From positions 496,001 to 560,000 of the forward strand of contig NZ_JARWSK010000001.1 in NCBI RefSeq assembly GCF_031081985.1: 64,000 nt of DNA, read 5' to 3'. A program made the position numbers and the translations under genes. This stretch comes from Komagataeibacter xylinus. GTDB lineage: Bacteria; Pseudomonadota; Alphaproteobacteria; Acetobacterales; Acetobacteraceae. Of this stretch, positions 1-8,365 are shown piece by piece. Each line of letters opens with the position of its first letter. Position 1 is the first letter of the stretch. The notes under the pieces were generated by a model, which was not told the origin of the DNA, searched no databases, and saw only the letters and a program-made list of their open reading frames with translations.

Positions 1-421
1 CGTCAGCGTCGAGACCGCACAGGGTGCCGACCAGCAGCCGTGCCGTGCCGCCTTCGGGCGTCTGGGTGAGGGAGACGGTCTCGTCATCGACCGCGTAAAC
101 CGGCTTGTCGAAGTCGGCCCAGGTGGGAGCCACATCGAACGGCAGCGCCCATGTGCCCTTGCGGCAGCGCACCGTGCCGCCGCCATAGAAGGCATCGGTG
201 CCCGGCGCGCCTGCCGTATTGATCTGCTGGTGCTGGGCAATGCCCAGAATGCCGACCATGGGCGAAGGGGGTGCCGCAGCACCTGCCTGCACCAGCGTGC
301 CGTCCTGGCACACGGCGGTGATTGACCCACGGAACACGCTGCAACCGGCCGCCACGGGCTGGGCGAACTCGACCGCAACAGGCCCCATCTTGTATTTGAG
401 AACGCGATCAGCACTCAGCAT
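1..421 (-). CDS. Partial phage capsid decoration-like protein
   Basis: An open frame starts at ATG 421-419, overlaps the stop of the protease gene (TGATG) and runs without a stop to the window edge, giving at least 140 residues. It begins MLSADRVLKYKMGPVAVEF and contains short Gly/Ala-rich beta-type stretches. It directly follows a Mu I-type protease, the place of the scaffold, decoration and major head genes in Mu-like phages. I infer a small head-decoration protein of the DUF2190-like kind, but the family was not verified and the C-terminus is missing. Confidence 0.6.
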   Translation of the reverse strand, partial: MLSADRVLKYKMGPVAVEFAQPVAAGCSVFRGSITAVCQDGTLVQAGAAAPPSPMVGILGIAQHQQINTAGAPGTDAFYGGGTVRCRKGTWALPFDVAPTWADFDKPVYAVDDETVSLTQTPEGGTARLLVGTLCGLDAD

Positions 422-1407
422 CAGGCGGCTCCCTGCTTGCGGATCATGTCCTTCACCGCCTTGGGGTCATTGCCGAAGGCGGCGGACATGCTGTCCACCT
501 CACCACCACCGGCATCAGGTTCCTGCGTGTGCAGGGTGGGCGTCTTGCCCATGCGGGGCAGCCCGGTGATCAGCTCCTGCGCCAGTTCGGGGCTGGTGGA
601 ATGCAGCGTGATGAACTTGTCGCGCATCGGCTGCGTGATCACGGCACCCTCGGCGGCCGCCCTGTTCATCAGGTCTTCCACGTCACGGCGCGACAGCTGC
701 GCCGTCAGCGCCGCCACCTGTCCCTCCAGTGTGACGACCTGCGGCAGGGCGGAATGGGTGCTGGCCTCGATCCGTGCGCGCAGGCCGGTCACCAGTTCGG
801 CAGCCGGGGCCGCAGCCTCCAGCCCGAGCACCTGGGCAACCTGCGTGTGCAGCGTGATATTCTCGCGTGCTGTGGCGAGTGCGCGATTGACATCGTCGGA
901 CGACGCGGTCGGAGACAGACCGAGCGCCTGACGGAGTTCTTCAGGCGTCATGCCCGGCTCCTGACTGTGAATGTGGGTAAGGGTGAGGTTTGGCGTGTTG
1001 GTGAGCGATGCGCGCACCAGCTGCGTCACGGTGCCATCCGGTCCGACCGTGAAAGCGGGCGACAGCCCCCGATAGGCCCGGTCCTGCATCAGGGCAGCGC
1101 CCAAGCGGTTCCAGTCCACGCGGCCCCAGATGCCGTCTGCGCGGCTCTGTAGCTCGACAATGTAGCCGGCGGCCGGAGCCGGGCCGCCCATCATCATCGC
1201 GCGGTCGGTGGCGTGGTTCTCATCCAGCGGCAGCTTGCCGTCAGCAGCCTGCATGCTGTGCAGGATCAGGGCTTTCGGGTCTGCCACATGATACGGCCCG
1301 CGCCCGTCAGTTCCCTTGAAGGTTCCGGCGGGCAGCAGGTGCAGCCATTCGGGTAGTTTGTCCTTGGCGTCTTCCGGCAGTGCGGTATGGCAATGGAGCA
1401 GTGTCAT
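421..1407 (-). CDS. Mu gpI-like prohead protease/scaffold
   Basis: About 328 residues. The N-terminal half resembles Mu-type phage proteases (LPEWLHLLPAGTFKGTDGRG at the start, then FNHATDRA-like and GVDWN-like segments). The C-terminal half is an Ala/Gln-rich helical region like the overlapping scaffold (Z) of Mu gene I. It should process the prohead during capsid assembly. A GTG at 1416 is three codons further upstream in frame, but I prefer ATG 1407: it lies 45.5 bases from the centre of the upstream dyad, exactly as the lysozyme ATG does from its copy. No Shine-Dalgarno sequence is visible. The stop overlaps the next start. Confidence 0.85.
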   Translation of the reverse strand: MTLLHCHTALPEDAKDKLPEWLHLLPAGTFKGTDGRGPYHVADPKALILHSMQAADGKLPLDENHATDRAMMMGGPAPAAGYIVELQSRADGIWGRVDWNRLGAALMQDRAYRGLSPAFTVGPDGTVTQLVRASLTNTPNLTLTHIHSQEPGMTPEELRQALGLSPTASSDDVNRALATARENITLHTQVAQVLGLEAAAPAAELVTGLRARIEASTHSALPQVVTLEGQVAALTAQLSRRDVEDLMNRAAAEGAVITQPMRDKFITLHSTSPELAQELITGLPRMGKTPTLHTQEPDAGGGEVDSMSAAFGNDPKAVKDMIRKQGAA

Positions 1408-1438
1408 CCCCGGCACGATGCCGGATCAGGGCTGCCGG

Positions 1439-1465
1439 TTTCAGGGAGAACGATTTCCCCCTAAC
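1439..1465 (-). promoter_or_regulatory. Putative late-promoter operator (Mu PI equivalent)
   Basis: A 27-bp sequence with an imperfect dyad (GGGAGAA at 1444-1450, 4-base loop, TTCCCCC at 1455-1461) lies just upstream of the protease gene. It matches 26 of 27 bases with a second copy before the lysozyme gene. Mu has C-activated promoters at both positions. I infer a binding site for the Mor-like activator encoded at 10149-10535. The -10 region here is poor, as expected for an activator-dependent promoter. Confidence 0.65.
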
Positions 1466-1562
1466 CGGCCGGGCGGGGCCTTCCCGATTTTTACGCCGCA
1501 GGAGGGCCGCAGGGTCATCATGCGCATGATCGGACGCGAGCGCGCCAAAAACGCCTGTGCCC

Positions 1563-1591
1563 CCCTCTTAAACCCTCTTACGGCCCTCTTA
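1563..1591. repeat. Three CCCTCTTA direct repeats at helical spacing
   Basis: CCCTCTTA occurs at 1563-1570, 1573-1580 and 1584-1591, spaced 10 and 11 bases, so all three face the same side of the helix. They lie in the gap between gpG and the PI-like operator. A protein-binding or transcript-end role is possible; none is shown. Confidence 0.4.
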
Positions 1592-1615
1592 AAAATCAGC
1601 GGGGCCTTGCAGATG

Positions 1616-2137
1616 TCATCCGCGCATGGCGCGGGCGAGAAATGCCTCCAGTTCGCCCACGACCAGGTCGCGCTCCTTCGGCCCGAAACCAAGGTAGGGC
1701 CGTGCGGGTATCTTCACGCTGGCAAGGTGCCACAACCTGCCGCCCATCATGAACGACAGCTGGCCTGCCTCACGCGGCACGATGGTCGCCCCGCTCTGGT
1801 GGACCCCGGCATATTTCAGGTCAGAACCCACCCATGCCTCCTGATCTGTAGCCCCGCCACGGATCGAACTGGCCAGCCCGTAGCTGAAGCCACCCCGGCC
1901 GATCAGGATGGATGGCCCTTCCTTGTCCTGGGCATAGAGGGGGTTGAGCGGGGCGTAAGAGTCCCATTTGACGCCCTGTGGGTCTTCCCCGTTGCGGAAG
2001 CGGTCGCGCACAAGGTCAACCATGCCATCGGCCACGGCGGCAAGGATCGGCCCCGGCCTGCGACCGATGGCGGCAATGGCCGAGAGCGCGCCCTGCATGC
2101 GTTCGGAATCAAATTCGATGCTGAACATGGATGACAT
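1616..2137 (-). CDS. Mu gpG-like virion morphogenesis protein
   Basis: 173 residues, matching the phage virion morphogenesis (tail S / Mu gpG) family in length and pattern. An N-terminal helix region is followed by WDSYAPLNPLYAQDKEG, then a GRGGFSYGLASSI segment, and PARPYLGFGPKERD near the C-terminus, the typical 'RPFLGLS' region. It sits after gpF and before the protease, as in Mu. The role is in head/tail assembly. The start ATG 2137 is followed by a second possible Met at residue 4. Confidence 0.85.
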   Translation of the reverse strand: MSSMFSIEFDSERMQGALSAIAAIGRRPGPILAAVADGMVDLVRDRFRNGEDPQGVKWDSYAPLNPLYAQDKEGPSILIGRGGFSYGLASSIRGGATDQEAWVGSDLKYAGVHQSGATIVPREAGQLSFMMGGRLWHLASVKIPARPYLGFGPKERDLVVGELEAFLARAMRG

Positions 2138-2235
2138 AGTGGAAATACTCGCTGGTCTGTCTTATAATGCCGATGCGACGCGCCGCGACACGGTGCTATT
2201 CTCCCAGCCGTAGGACCGCCCTTGTGGCGGGATCG

Positions 2236-3522
2236 CTATGGGGGGTTGTCGGGAGGCCCCTCCGGCGCGTCGTCTTCCAGATCAGCCAGACTGCCCTTGA
2301 CGAACGTCAGCTTCGAGGCTGCGGCCCGTGCCTTGCCGGGTTCCGTGCGATGGAAGGATTGCAGCCAGATTTCCTTCCCGTCTCCCGTCACCTTGATCAC
2401 TGCACGGTAAAGTCGCCCCGCCCATGAGAACATCATGAGGTGCCGCGTGCGACTGCGGGCAATGACGACCGGATGGGCCAGAACCTCTGGCACCGCACGG
2501 TAATCTGCCTCGGTCAGGTCGGGATGATTCCTGATCTGCTTTTCCATGGTGGCGCCAGACAGCAGCACGCTGCTGGTTGTGGTGCCCAGCTCCCTGCTAA
2601 TTTCAGCAGATACCGTGCCCGCTTCCACCGTGCCGACCGGCTTGTGCAGCAGCTGCACGACATTGCGCTGCTGGACCTTCTGGCGCGCGACAGCCGCGAT
2701 GGATGTGGTGGTGGCCGTGGTTTTTTCGGCCGGTGCAACCGGAGCACGGGCAGGTCGGTGCGCCGCTCCCGCATCCTGCGCGGGCGGCAGCACCGGGCCA
2801 AAGCGTTCGCCCGGCAGGCCCACCTGTGCCGCCTGCCCACGCGCCCATGCCTGTCCGGGGTTGTAGGCGAAGCCGGGGTCGATGCCTTTGGGCACGTCCA
2901 CCACTTCGCCCGTCCGCCTGTTCCGCCAGGGCCGTGTCTCGACAGGCGGGGCTTCCGACACCGTCCAGCCGTTCTGGCGCAGCATCCGCTCGGACACCAG
3001 CCGCACGGTGCAGTGGCAGTGCCAGCCATTGGGCGGGAAATGCGTGTTCCACCACGGGTCATCCGCCCGCAGCACCTTGCCGCTCCACGCCACATGCTCT
3101 GCGCGCGGGTGCTGGCAGGCGTTATGCTCGTACATCCAGTACGGGAACATCTCGCGCGCTTCGGGCGTGGTCATGCGCCGGTAGCGCCCGGCGCTGTTCG
3201 CCATGGCGATGTTGGTGGAATAGATGATTTCCGACCGCCAGCCCGGCGTGCCGGTATGCTGCCAGCCGTAACGGGCCACGATGCCGTCAAAGTCCTGGCG
3301 GAAGTCCTTCAGCGTGGACCCGCCCGATATGGCCCTGTCCACTGCCTTGCGGAAATCCGCCAGCATCGCATCAGATGCCGCACCGGCCACGGTAAAGGCG
3401 CGGGCGTGGGTCTCCTGCCACAGCTCGTCCCACGTGGCGGATGGCACGTTGGTCTTCTGGCGGAAGTATTGCAGGGCCTCGCTGGGCGGCAGGGCTGCCG
3501 CCTGGGCGATGGTGTCAGCCAT
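2236..3522 (-). CDS. Mu gpF-like head morphogenesis protein with C-terminal PBECR-type nuclease domain
   Basis: 428 residues. Residues about 1-240 are the Mu F / SPP1 gp7 minor head domain: TNIAMANSAGRYRRM, then PNGWHCHCTVRLVSERML with its typical Cys/His cluster. After a Pro/Ala linker (about 255-300), residues about 330-420 look like a phage-barnase-EndoU-ColicinE5/D-RelE (PBECR2) nuclease fold: KQIRNHPDLTEADYRAVPEVL, then YRAVIKVTGDGKEIWLQSF and a basic helix. Such fusions put a nuclease in the virion head, perhaps injected with the DNA. The gene overlaps portal by 8 bases. The nuclease assignment is by motif only. Confidence 0.85.
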   Translation of the reverse strand: MADTIAQAAALPPSEALQYFRQKTNVPSATWDELWQETHARAFTVAGAASDAMLADFRKAVDRAISGGSTLKDFRQDFDGIVARYGWQHTGTPGWRSEIIYSTNIAMANSAGRYRRMTTPEAREMFPYWMYEHNACQHPRAEHVAWSGKVLRADDPWWNTHFPPNGWHCHCTVRLVSERMLRQNGWTVSEAPPVETRPWRNRRTGEVVDVPKGIDPGFAYNPGQAWARGQAAQVGLPGERFGPVLPPAQDAGAAHRPARAPVAPAEKTTATTTSIAAVARQKVQQRNVVQLLHKPVGTVEAGTVSAEISRELGTTTSSVLLSGATMEKQIRNHPDLTEADYRAVPEVLAHPVVIARSRTRHLMMFSWAGRLYRAVIKVTGDGKEIWLQSFHRTEPGKARAAASKLTFVKGSLADLEDDAPEGPPDNPP

Positions 3523-5245
3523 TATGCTGCCCGGCCTGGACCTGCTCCATCATGGCCGCATCGCCCGCAAGGTTCGCCACCAGCATGGCCTGTGCCATGG
3601 CATTGGCAAACTCGGCATGCGGCAGGTCCAGTTTTTCAAGCCGGGCGCGGAAGTCCGGCAGGTCATGGGCCTGCATCATGGCCTGACGCACCGGCTCGCT
3701 CATCTGGCCCAGTGCGCGGGCGGCATGCTGTGCCGTTGCATCCGTCATGATGCTGATGATGTCCGCCCCGCCATCCGCCTTCGCCACATGCTGGAGCACG
3801 CGGCCAAGCTGCGTGTGCAGGGTCAGCGTGGCGGACTGGGGCACGGCCGCCGGATCGGGCGGCGTGTGGATGGTCGCCCCCGGCGCATGGCCCGGCAAGG
3901 TCTCGGGCGGCTGGGTGCGCGCGGGCAGTTCGTGGGGTGGTGAGGCGACCGGCGGTGGCGCGATCACGCCGCCCACCACCTCATCACCCGGTTCCGGCTC
4001 GGACAGGTTCAGGCGCTGGCGCAGTTCGGTTGCCTTCGCCTTCAGTCCCTGCGGCCCCAGCCACTGCAATGCCTGCGTGACTTCCTGATTGCTGGCCTCA
4101 TCCGGCCGGCCGATGGAAATGACGGGATAATTCTGCTGTGGCCCGAAGGTGTAGGCGACCATCGGCATGATGACCTGCTCGTTGCACGTCACCCCCAGCA
4201 GGGAGCAGTCCGCGCGCTCGATGTCATCTTGCACCATGCGATGGATCGCGCCCGAGGCATGGGCACCCGCCTTGCTGTCGGTCGTGCCGGTCTGGCCCAG
4301 CACCAGCTTGCTGATCTGTTCGTCCAGATAGCGCAGGCGCTGTTCATGCAGCTCGGCCGATCCGCTGAACTTCGGCTCGATGAACTCGATGCCCATGCCC
4401 ACAGGAATGATGCATGCCAGGCCGCCCGCGATGTCGTTCACCGCGCTCCACAGCACATCCTTGTCTTCCTCGCTGGCGCCGGGTCCATACCGGCCCACGC
4501 GCATGGGCAGCCCATAGTTCTGCACGAAGATCGCCCAGTCACGCATGGTGAACATCTTGAACATGACCAGGAACGCCAGCGTGCGCATCAGGCCGGACTC
4601 AATGGTCAGGCCCGACCAGCTGGGGTGGCGATGGATCACGAATTTTTCCGCCGGGATATTGACCAGCCCGGCCAGCGGCGGCGCGTCCGATACCGCAGAC
4701 GTGGCGGGCGGGCCTTCCAGCGAGCGCATGAGGATCTGTTCACCGTCGCGGTAATCGACCTCGAACCACTTGCGGGGCCTGAAATTCAGGGCGCGCGGGC
4801 GGTTGTTGCCCGGCTCCAGCTGCCAGTCGATTTCATGCACTGAAAAGCCGCTGGTGATGGCATCGAGCATGTCATACAGGCTGCGGGCAAGGATGCCCTT
4901 GCGCAGCCAGTCGCGCACGAACTGCCCGGCCGCCTTTTCGGCCGGGCTGTCACCGCCGTCATCAACCGTGATGGGGTTCTGGGCCACGACGCGCTTGCGG
5001 GTGTTCAGCACCGACAGCACATGGGGATCGCGGCGTTCCAGTTCCTTGGACAGGATCGCCCAGTAGTAGCTGTTCCCCTGATCAGCCTCGCGGATCATCA
5101 TGCCCATGCGCGCCGGGTCCATGCCCGGCAGCATGGACAGCGGGGTAACGGCGGGGCGCATGCCCACGATATCGGCCGTGGCGACCGGGGTAGTCAGTGT
5201 CTTGGCGCGCAGGGGATTGCCCCACTGGTCGATCAGTCCGGCCAT
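3515..5245 (-). CDS. Portal protein (Mu gp29-like, DUF935)
   Basis: 576 residues. Typical DUF935 features are the N-terminal GLIDQWGNPL, ILSKELERRDPHVLSVLNTRK, the IDWQLEPGNNRP region and LGQTGTTDSKAGAHASGAIHR. It forms the dodecameric DNA channel at the head vertex and serves as the docking site for the terminase. The C-terminal 170 residues are Pro/Ala-rich and then helical. It abuts the ACP-like gene (overlap of one base) and overlaps gpF, consistent with one late head operon. Confidence 0.93.
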   Translation of the reverse strand: MAGLIDQWGNPLRAKTLTTPVATADIVGMRPAVTPLSMLPGMDPARMGMMIREADQGNSYYWAILSKELERRDPHVLSVLNTRKRVVAQNPITVDDGGDSPAEKAAGQFVRDWLRKGILARSLYDMLDAITSGFSVHEIDWQLEPGNNRPRALNFRPRKWFEVDYRDGEQILMRSLEGPPATSAVSDAPPLAGLVNIPAEKFVIHRHPSWSGLTIESGLMRTLAFLVMFKMFTMRDWAIFVQNYGLPMRVGRYGPGASEEDKDVLWSAVNDIAGGLACIIPVGMGIEFIEPKFSGSAELHEQRLRYLDEQISKLVLGQTGTTDSKAGAHASGAIHRMVQDDIERADCSLLGVTCNEQVIMPMVAYTFGPQQNYPVISIGRPDEASNQEVTQALQWLGPQGLKAKATELRQRLNLSEPEPGDEVVGGVIAPPPVASPPHELPARTQPPETLPGHAPGATIHTPPDPAAVPQSATLTLHTQLGRVLQHVAKADGGADIISIMTDATAQHAARALGQMSEPVRQAMMQAHDLPDFRARLEKLDLPHAEFANAMAQAMLVANLAGDAAMMEQVQAGQHNG

Positions 5246-5490
5246 CAGGGCACATCCCCATACATCACGGCGGTACGGCAGGCGGCGACAATGTCGGCCA
5301 CCGTGCGCCAGTCGTCTTCGCCCGCCACGCGGGCATCGGTCGCCTTTTCACACGCGACCACGATCTCGATCCGGTCGATCCTGTCCAGGCACAGGTCATC
5401 CTCCAGCCGCATGTTCGGCTGGACTGCCCTGCGGGGGATTGCGCCCACTTCCGCCACGATCCGCCGCACCTTGCGCGAAATGCGGCTCAT
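5245..5490 (-). CDS. Acyl-carrier-protein-like small phage protein lacking the carrier serine
   Basis: 81 residues. From residue 5 it aligns by eye with acyl carrier proteins: VRRIVAEVGAIPRRAV, then LEDDLCLDRIDRIEIVVACE and WRTVADIVAAC, matching ACP helix I, the DSLDxVEL helix II and the TV..I helix IV. The serine that carries phosphopantetheine (DSLD) is Arg here (DRID), so it should not be modified. Function unknown: a fold reused in the virion or a decoy are both possible. The start ATG overlaps the upstream stop (ATGA) and the stop touches portal. Confidence 0.65.
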   Translation of the reverse strand: MSRISRKVRRIVAEVGAIPRRAVQPNMRLEDDLCLDRIDRIEIVVACEKATDARVAGEDDWRTVADIVAACRTAVMYGDVP

Positions 5491-5657
5491 GACCGGCGCG
5501 CGCCTTTTTTCTTCTTCCGGCGGCCGGTCTTTTTCTTGAACAGGATGCGCGGGTCTGCCGGATTTGGCTGGGGGTAGTGCGCAGGTTCACGCCTAACCAT
5601 GGACAGCATCAAGCCGTAGTGCCGCGCACTCATGCTCTGAATGATGCCGAAGATCAT
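5487..5657 (-). CDS. Small basic hypothetical phage protein
   Basis: 56 residues, starting MIFGIIQSMSARHYGLM and ending in a run of Lys/Arg. The start (ATG 5657-5655) overlaps the stop of the outer-spanin gene and its stop overlaps the next start, both as ATGA, so translation is probably coupled. The basic tail suggests DNA or envelope contact. No family was recognised. An in-frame start seven codons upstream is less likely because of the overlap. Confidence 0.5.
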   Translation of the reverse strand: MIFGIIQSMSARHYGLMLSMVRREPAHYPQPNPADPRILFKKKTGRRKKKKGARRS

Positions 5658-5989
5658 GACTGCGCCGCCTTGAGGCACACCCGGTCCGCATCACGCATGC
5701 CCATGTAATCGCCCACCACACGGTGCGTGACCGGCGTATCGGTATGCGCGTCCAGTTCGGTCCTGAGCGCCGTCTGATCGGCCGCTGAGTAGGTCTTGAG
5801 CGGCAGGCAGACCGGACGCACGGGCGGCGTGGCGCAGCCGGACAGGCACAGCACGGCGGCAGCGGTCAGGGCCAGCGCCAGCAGGGCTGCGGCAATGCGC
5901 GGGCCACGCGGTGGCTCGGGGGCCTGCGGGCAGCTTACGTCACGGTGGAACAGGTCCGTGACGGAGCGTAGGGAAAGCCAGTTCATCAC
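5654..5989 (-). CDS. Outer-membrane spanin-like lipoprotein (Rz1-like)
   Basis: 111 residues with a long hydrophobic stretch (about 32-50) ending in the lipobox LSGC, then a Pro-rich segment (CATPPVRPVCLPLKTYS) and the pattern DYMGMRDADRVCL common in Rz1/o-spanins. It overlaps the upstream inner-spanin-like gene by 4 bases. With that partner it should fuse inner and outer membranes at lysis. It is unusually far from the lysozyme gene (4 kb). Confidence 0.65.
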   Translation of the reverse strand: MMNWLSLRSVTDLFHRDVSCPQAPEPPRGPRIAAALLALALTAAAVLCLSGCATPPVRPVCLPLKTYSAADQTALRTELDAHTDTPVTHRVVGDYMGMRDADRVCLKAAQS

Positions 5990-6216
5990 AGGCCCCCCGC
6001 TGCCAGGCGCGCATCAATGGCGGCATCGGTTGCCGGAGCATCAGCCTCGGCCTGCGCCATGGCGGTTTCCGTCCTGGTCACGGCATTGGCCTCAGCCACC
6101 TGCGTGCTGTCATCCTTGGCGGTCTGCGCCTTGGCCGACAGGCGGCTGACATAGTAGGCACCGCCCAGCAGGCCACCAAAAACAAGCACGGTTGCAATCG
6201 GGATGATGTAATCCAT
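5986..6216 (-). CDS. Inner-membrane spanin-like protein (Rz-like)
   Basis: 76 residues: an N-terminal membrane segment (about 4-25, IIPIATVLVFGGLLGGAYYV), then a charged Ala-rich coil with the ending DAAIDARLAAGGL seen in small Rz-type proteins of alphaproteobacterial phages. Paired with the lipoprotein gene just downstream it makes a two-component spanin. It abuts the large terminase gene. Confidence 0.6.
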   Translation of the reverse strand: MDYIIPIATVLVFGGLLGGAYYVSRLSAKAQTAKDDSTQVAEANAVTRTETAMAQAEADAPATDAAIDARLAAGGL

Positions 6217-7790
6217 CAGTATAGTTTTCCTCTGATACCAAAATTGTCGGGGTTGATGCCGGAGCGCTCGGCCGCGATTTCCTGTTCAATCGACCAGCCG
6301 CCCGCACTGGACGGCGCGCCACCGGCTGAAAGGGATGTGTCAGCCGAGCGGTATTCGTAGATTTCCGGGTCGGACCTGCTGGCGGCATAGGCCAGCGCAC
6401 CGGCTATGGCGGCATCGCCATGGCGTTTCGCGCCGCCCTTCTGGGTGACACGCTGTTCCGGCACGCGGATCACGCCGCGCACGATCTTCAGAGACCGGAT
6501 ATCGTCCTGCACGCCGCTATCGGCTGGCACGGTGATGTTGCCATCCTCGAACGCCGCCTTGAACGGCGGCATGTTGTCCCGATACCAGGCTTCGGACAGC
6601 ATGACCGCCTCGATCCGGCTGCCGTATTTCTGGACGGTTACTTCGGCCAGCCACTGGCCATTGCCGCGCGCATCCAGCTTGCCCGCACGGAAGCAGGGCA
6701 GCCGGTCAATGATGTACCAGAGGATCTGGCGCTGCTGGTCGAACGGGATGTTGTGCAGTTCGACAATGAACGGCGTGCGGCGCAGCAGGGAGCGTTCAAT
6801 GGCAAGTGGCCAGATCACGCTAAGGTCGCCATTGCGGGCAAAGTCCTGCCCCAGCGCATGGGGAGCCTTCGGGTCCAGTTCTTCCAGCAACGGCAGCAGT
6901 TCGGTTTCACAGAACCGCAGTGCCTCGCTTTTACGCACATGCTCGTCCAGCAGTGTGAATTCCGTCGTCTGCGCCCAGCGGACAACCGGAGTGCCCCGAA
7001 CCTGCCGCGCCTCGATCAGCGCCAGCGGGATCGCGCTGCCGGTGCTGGGTGATGGAATGCAGAACAGTTCCTCGTCCGCCGCATCGCCATAGGCATCAAT
7101 GATTTCCTGACGCCATGTCGCTTCTTTCGCGGCGGTCCATTCCTCGCCCTTGCGTTCGCATATCTTGCGGTAAAGGCCAGCCTTCAGCGCATCGTCGAAC
7201 GTGACGCGCAGCAGCTTGTATGGCTTGCGCCCGGCGCGGATGTCCTGCACCAGCTTGTTGAACGGGTTGGTGTCGCCATCATGCGTGCTGATGACCAGGA
7301 CGCGGCCACCCCACATCAGCAGGGCCAGCGCCGCTTTCAGCAGTTCTTCCAGATCATCGTGGAAGGCCGCTTCATCAATGATGACCAGCCCCTGCATGCC
7401 GCGCAGGGCGCGCGGGACGGACGGCAGGGCCAGTATCTTGAACCCGGATGCCAGATCAATGCGGAAGACTTTGCAGTCCTTGTCCGGGTTGTCAGGATCG
7501 CGGAATACGCTTTCCTGAACCGTGGCGACAATACCGTCGATCTGTTTCAGGTGTTCGGCGCAGTAATCAATGAACTCCCGCGCCATTTCCAGATTATAGC
7601 CGACATAGAACACGTCCATGCCGCCAGCATCCGCGCCTGCTGCCGCCGTAAGGGCCGCGCGATAGGATGCTGCCCAGGAGTAACCGATACGGCGCGATTT
7701 TTCGGCAACCGTGACGGCCTCGATAGCCGTGGTGGCCATCAGTTCCGTCTGGTAGGACAGGAACAGGGCGGAGAATTCCTCCTTGTTCAT
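6216..7790 (-). CDS. Terminase large subunit (Mu gp28-like)
   Basis: 524 residues. The ATPase part shows the Mu-type motif KSRRIGYSW (31-39) in place of a classical Walker A, and GLVIIDEAAFH (about 134-144) as Walker B. The nuclease part starts near GQDFARNGDLSVIW (about 313). It cuts and packages phage DNA into the prohead. The gene overlaps the small-subunit gene by 4 bases. Length and motifs are as expected, with no sign of damage. Confidence 0.93.
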   Translation of the reverse strand: MNKEEFSALFLSYQTELMATTAIEAVTVAEKSRRIGYSWAASYRAALTAAAGADAGGMDVFYVGYNLEMAREFIDYCAEHLKQIDGIVATVQESVFRDPDNPDKDCKVFRIDLASGFKILALPSVPRALRGMQGLVIIDEAAFHDDLEELLKAALALLMWGGRVLVISTHDGDTNPFNKLVQDIRAGRKPYKLLRVTFDDALKAGLYRKICERKGEEWTAAKEATWRQEIIDAYGDAADEELFCIPSPSTGSAIPLALIEARQVRGTPVVRWAQTTEFTLLDEHVRKSEALRFCETELLPLLEELDPKAPHALGQDFARNGDLSVIWPLAIERSLLRRTPFIVELHNIPFDQQRQILWYIIDRLPCFRAGKLDARGNGQWLAEVTVQKYGSRIEAVMLSEAWYRDNMPPFKAAFEDGNITVPADSGVQDDIRSLKIVRGVIRVPEQRVTQKGGAKRHGDAAIAGALAYAASRSDPEIYEYRSADTSLSAGGAPSSAGGWSIEQEIAAERSGINPDNFGIRGKLY

Positions 7791-8362
7791 TTCTTGACCC
7801 CGAACATCCCGGCGGATAGCGCTGCGACCTGTTCAGCCGTCAGGCCCTGTTTTTTGCCTTCACGACGGATGTTGGTTTCGGCCTCGCGGCGCAGGCGCGC
7901 TTCCGTGCGTTCCTCGATCTGCGCCACGAAATCGGCGTCCGTCTTGCTCGCCTTGGTCAGGTGATCCAGCGCCTTTGACAGCAGCATCAGCCCTTCCGGG
8001 TTGCCCTGAAGGGCTGCCAGACCATCGGAATTGATCTTTCCGTCTTCATCCTCGCCCGCCATGAACAGGTCGAGAATGGCCGTGTGCATCATCTCCACGT
8101 TCGCGCGCAGCATACGCGATACCGATGCATCACCCATCTGACGCGCCAGCGCCTCGGCCACCATGCGCGAACGGCGGGCCTTCTGCCCCAGCTTGTCCAG
8201 CTTCTGGCAGTGACGGCCCATTGCCGACCGGCTGAAATCCTTGCCGTAGCCTTCCCGCAGGAGGGCAAGGATTTCATCAATCGTCATGCCGTGCGCGCGG
8301 GCTTTCGCGATTTCCTCGCGGATTTCCTCGTCTTCGCGCTCGATGGATGAAGGGCGCGCCAT
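7787..8362 (-). CDS. Terminase small subunit (Mu gp27-like, DUF3486)
   Basis: 191 residues. It begins MARPSSIEREDEEIREEIAK and carries an N-terminal helix-turn-helix (MTIDEILALLREGYGKDFSRSAMGRH), then a long helical part (MLRANVEMMHTAILDLF), the layout of DUF3486 proteins. It recognises the DNA for packaging and works with the large subunit just downstream, whose start overlaps its stop. Confidence 0.88.
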   Translation of the reverse strand: MARPSSIEREDEEIREEIAKARAHGMTIDEILALLREGYGKDFSRSAMGRHCQKLDKLGQKARRSRMVAEALARQMGDASVSRMLRANVEMMHTAILDLFMAGEDEDGKINSDGLAALQGNPEGLMLLSKALDHLTKASKTDADFVAQIEERTEARLRREAETNIRREGKKQGLTAEQVAALSAGMFGVKK

Positions 8363-8365
8363 CGG

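Noticed and set aside
1441-1692. 83-codon minus-strand frame across the PI-like operator and the end of gpG
   Set aside because: Overlaps gpG and the dyad sequence, Arg/Ser-rich shadow sequence, no ribosome-binding site.
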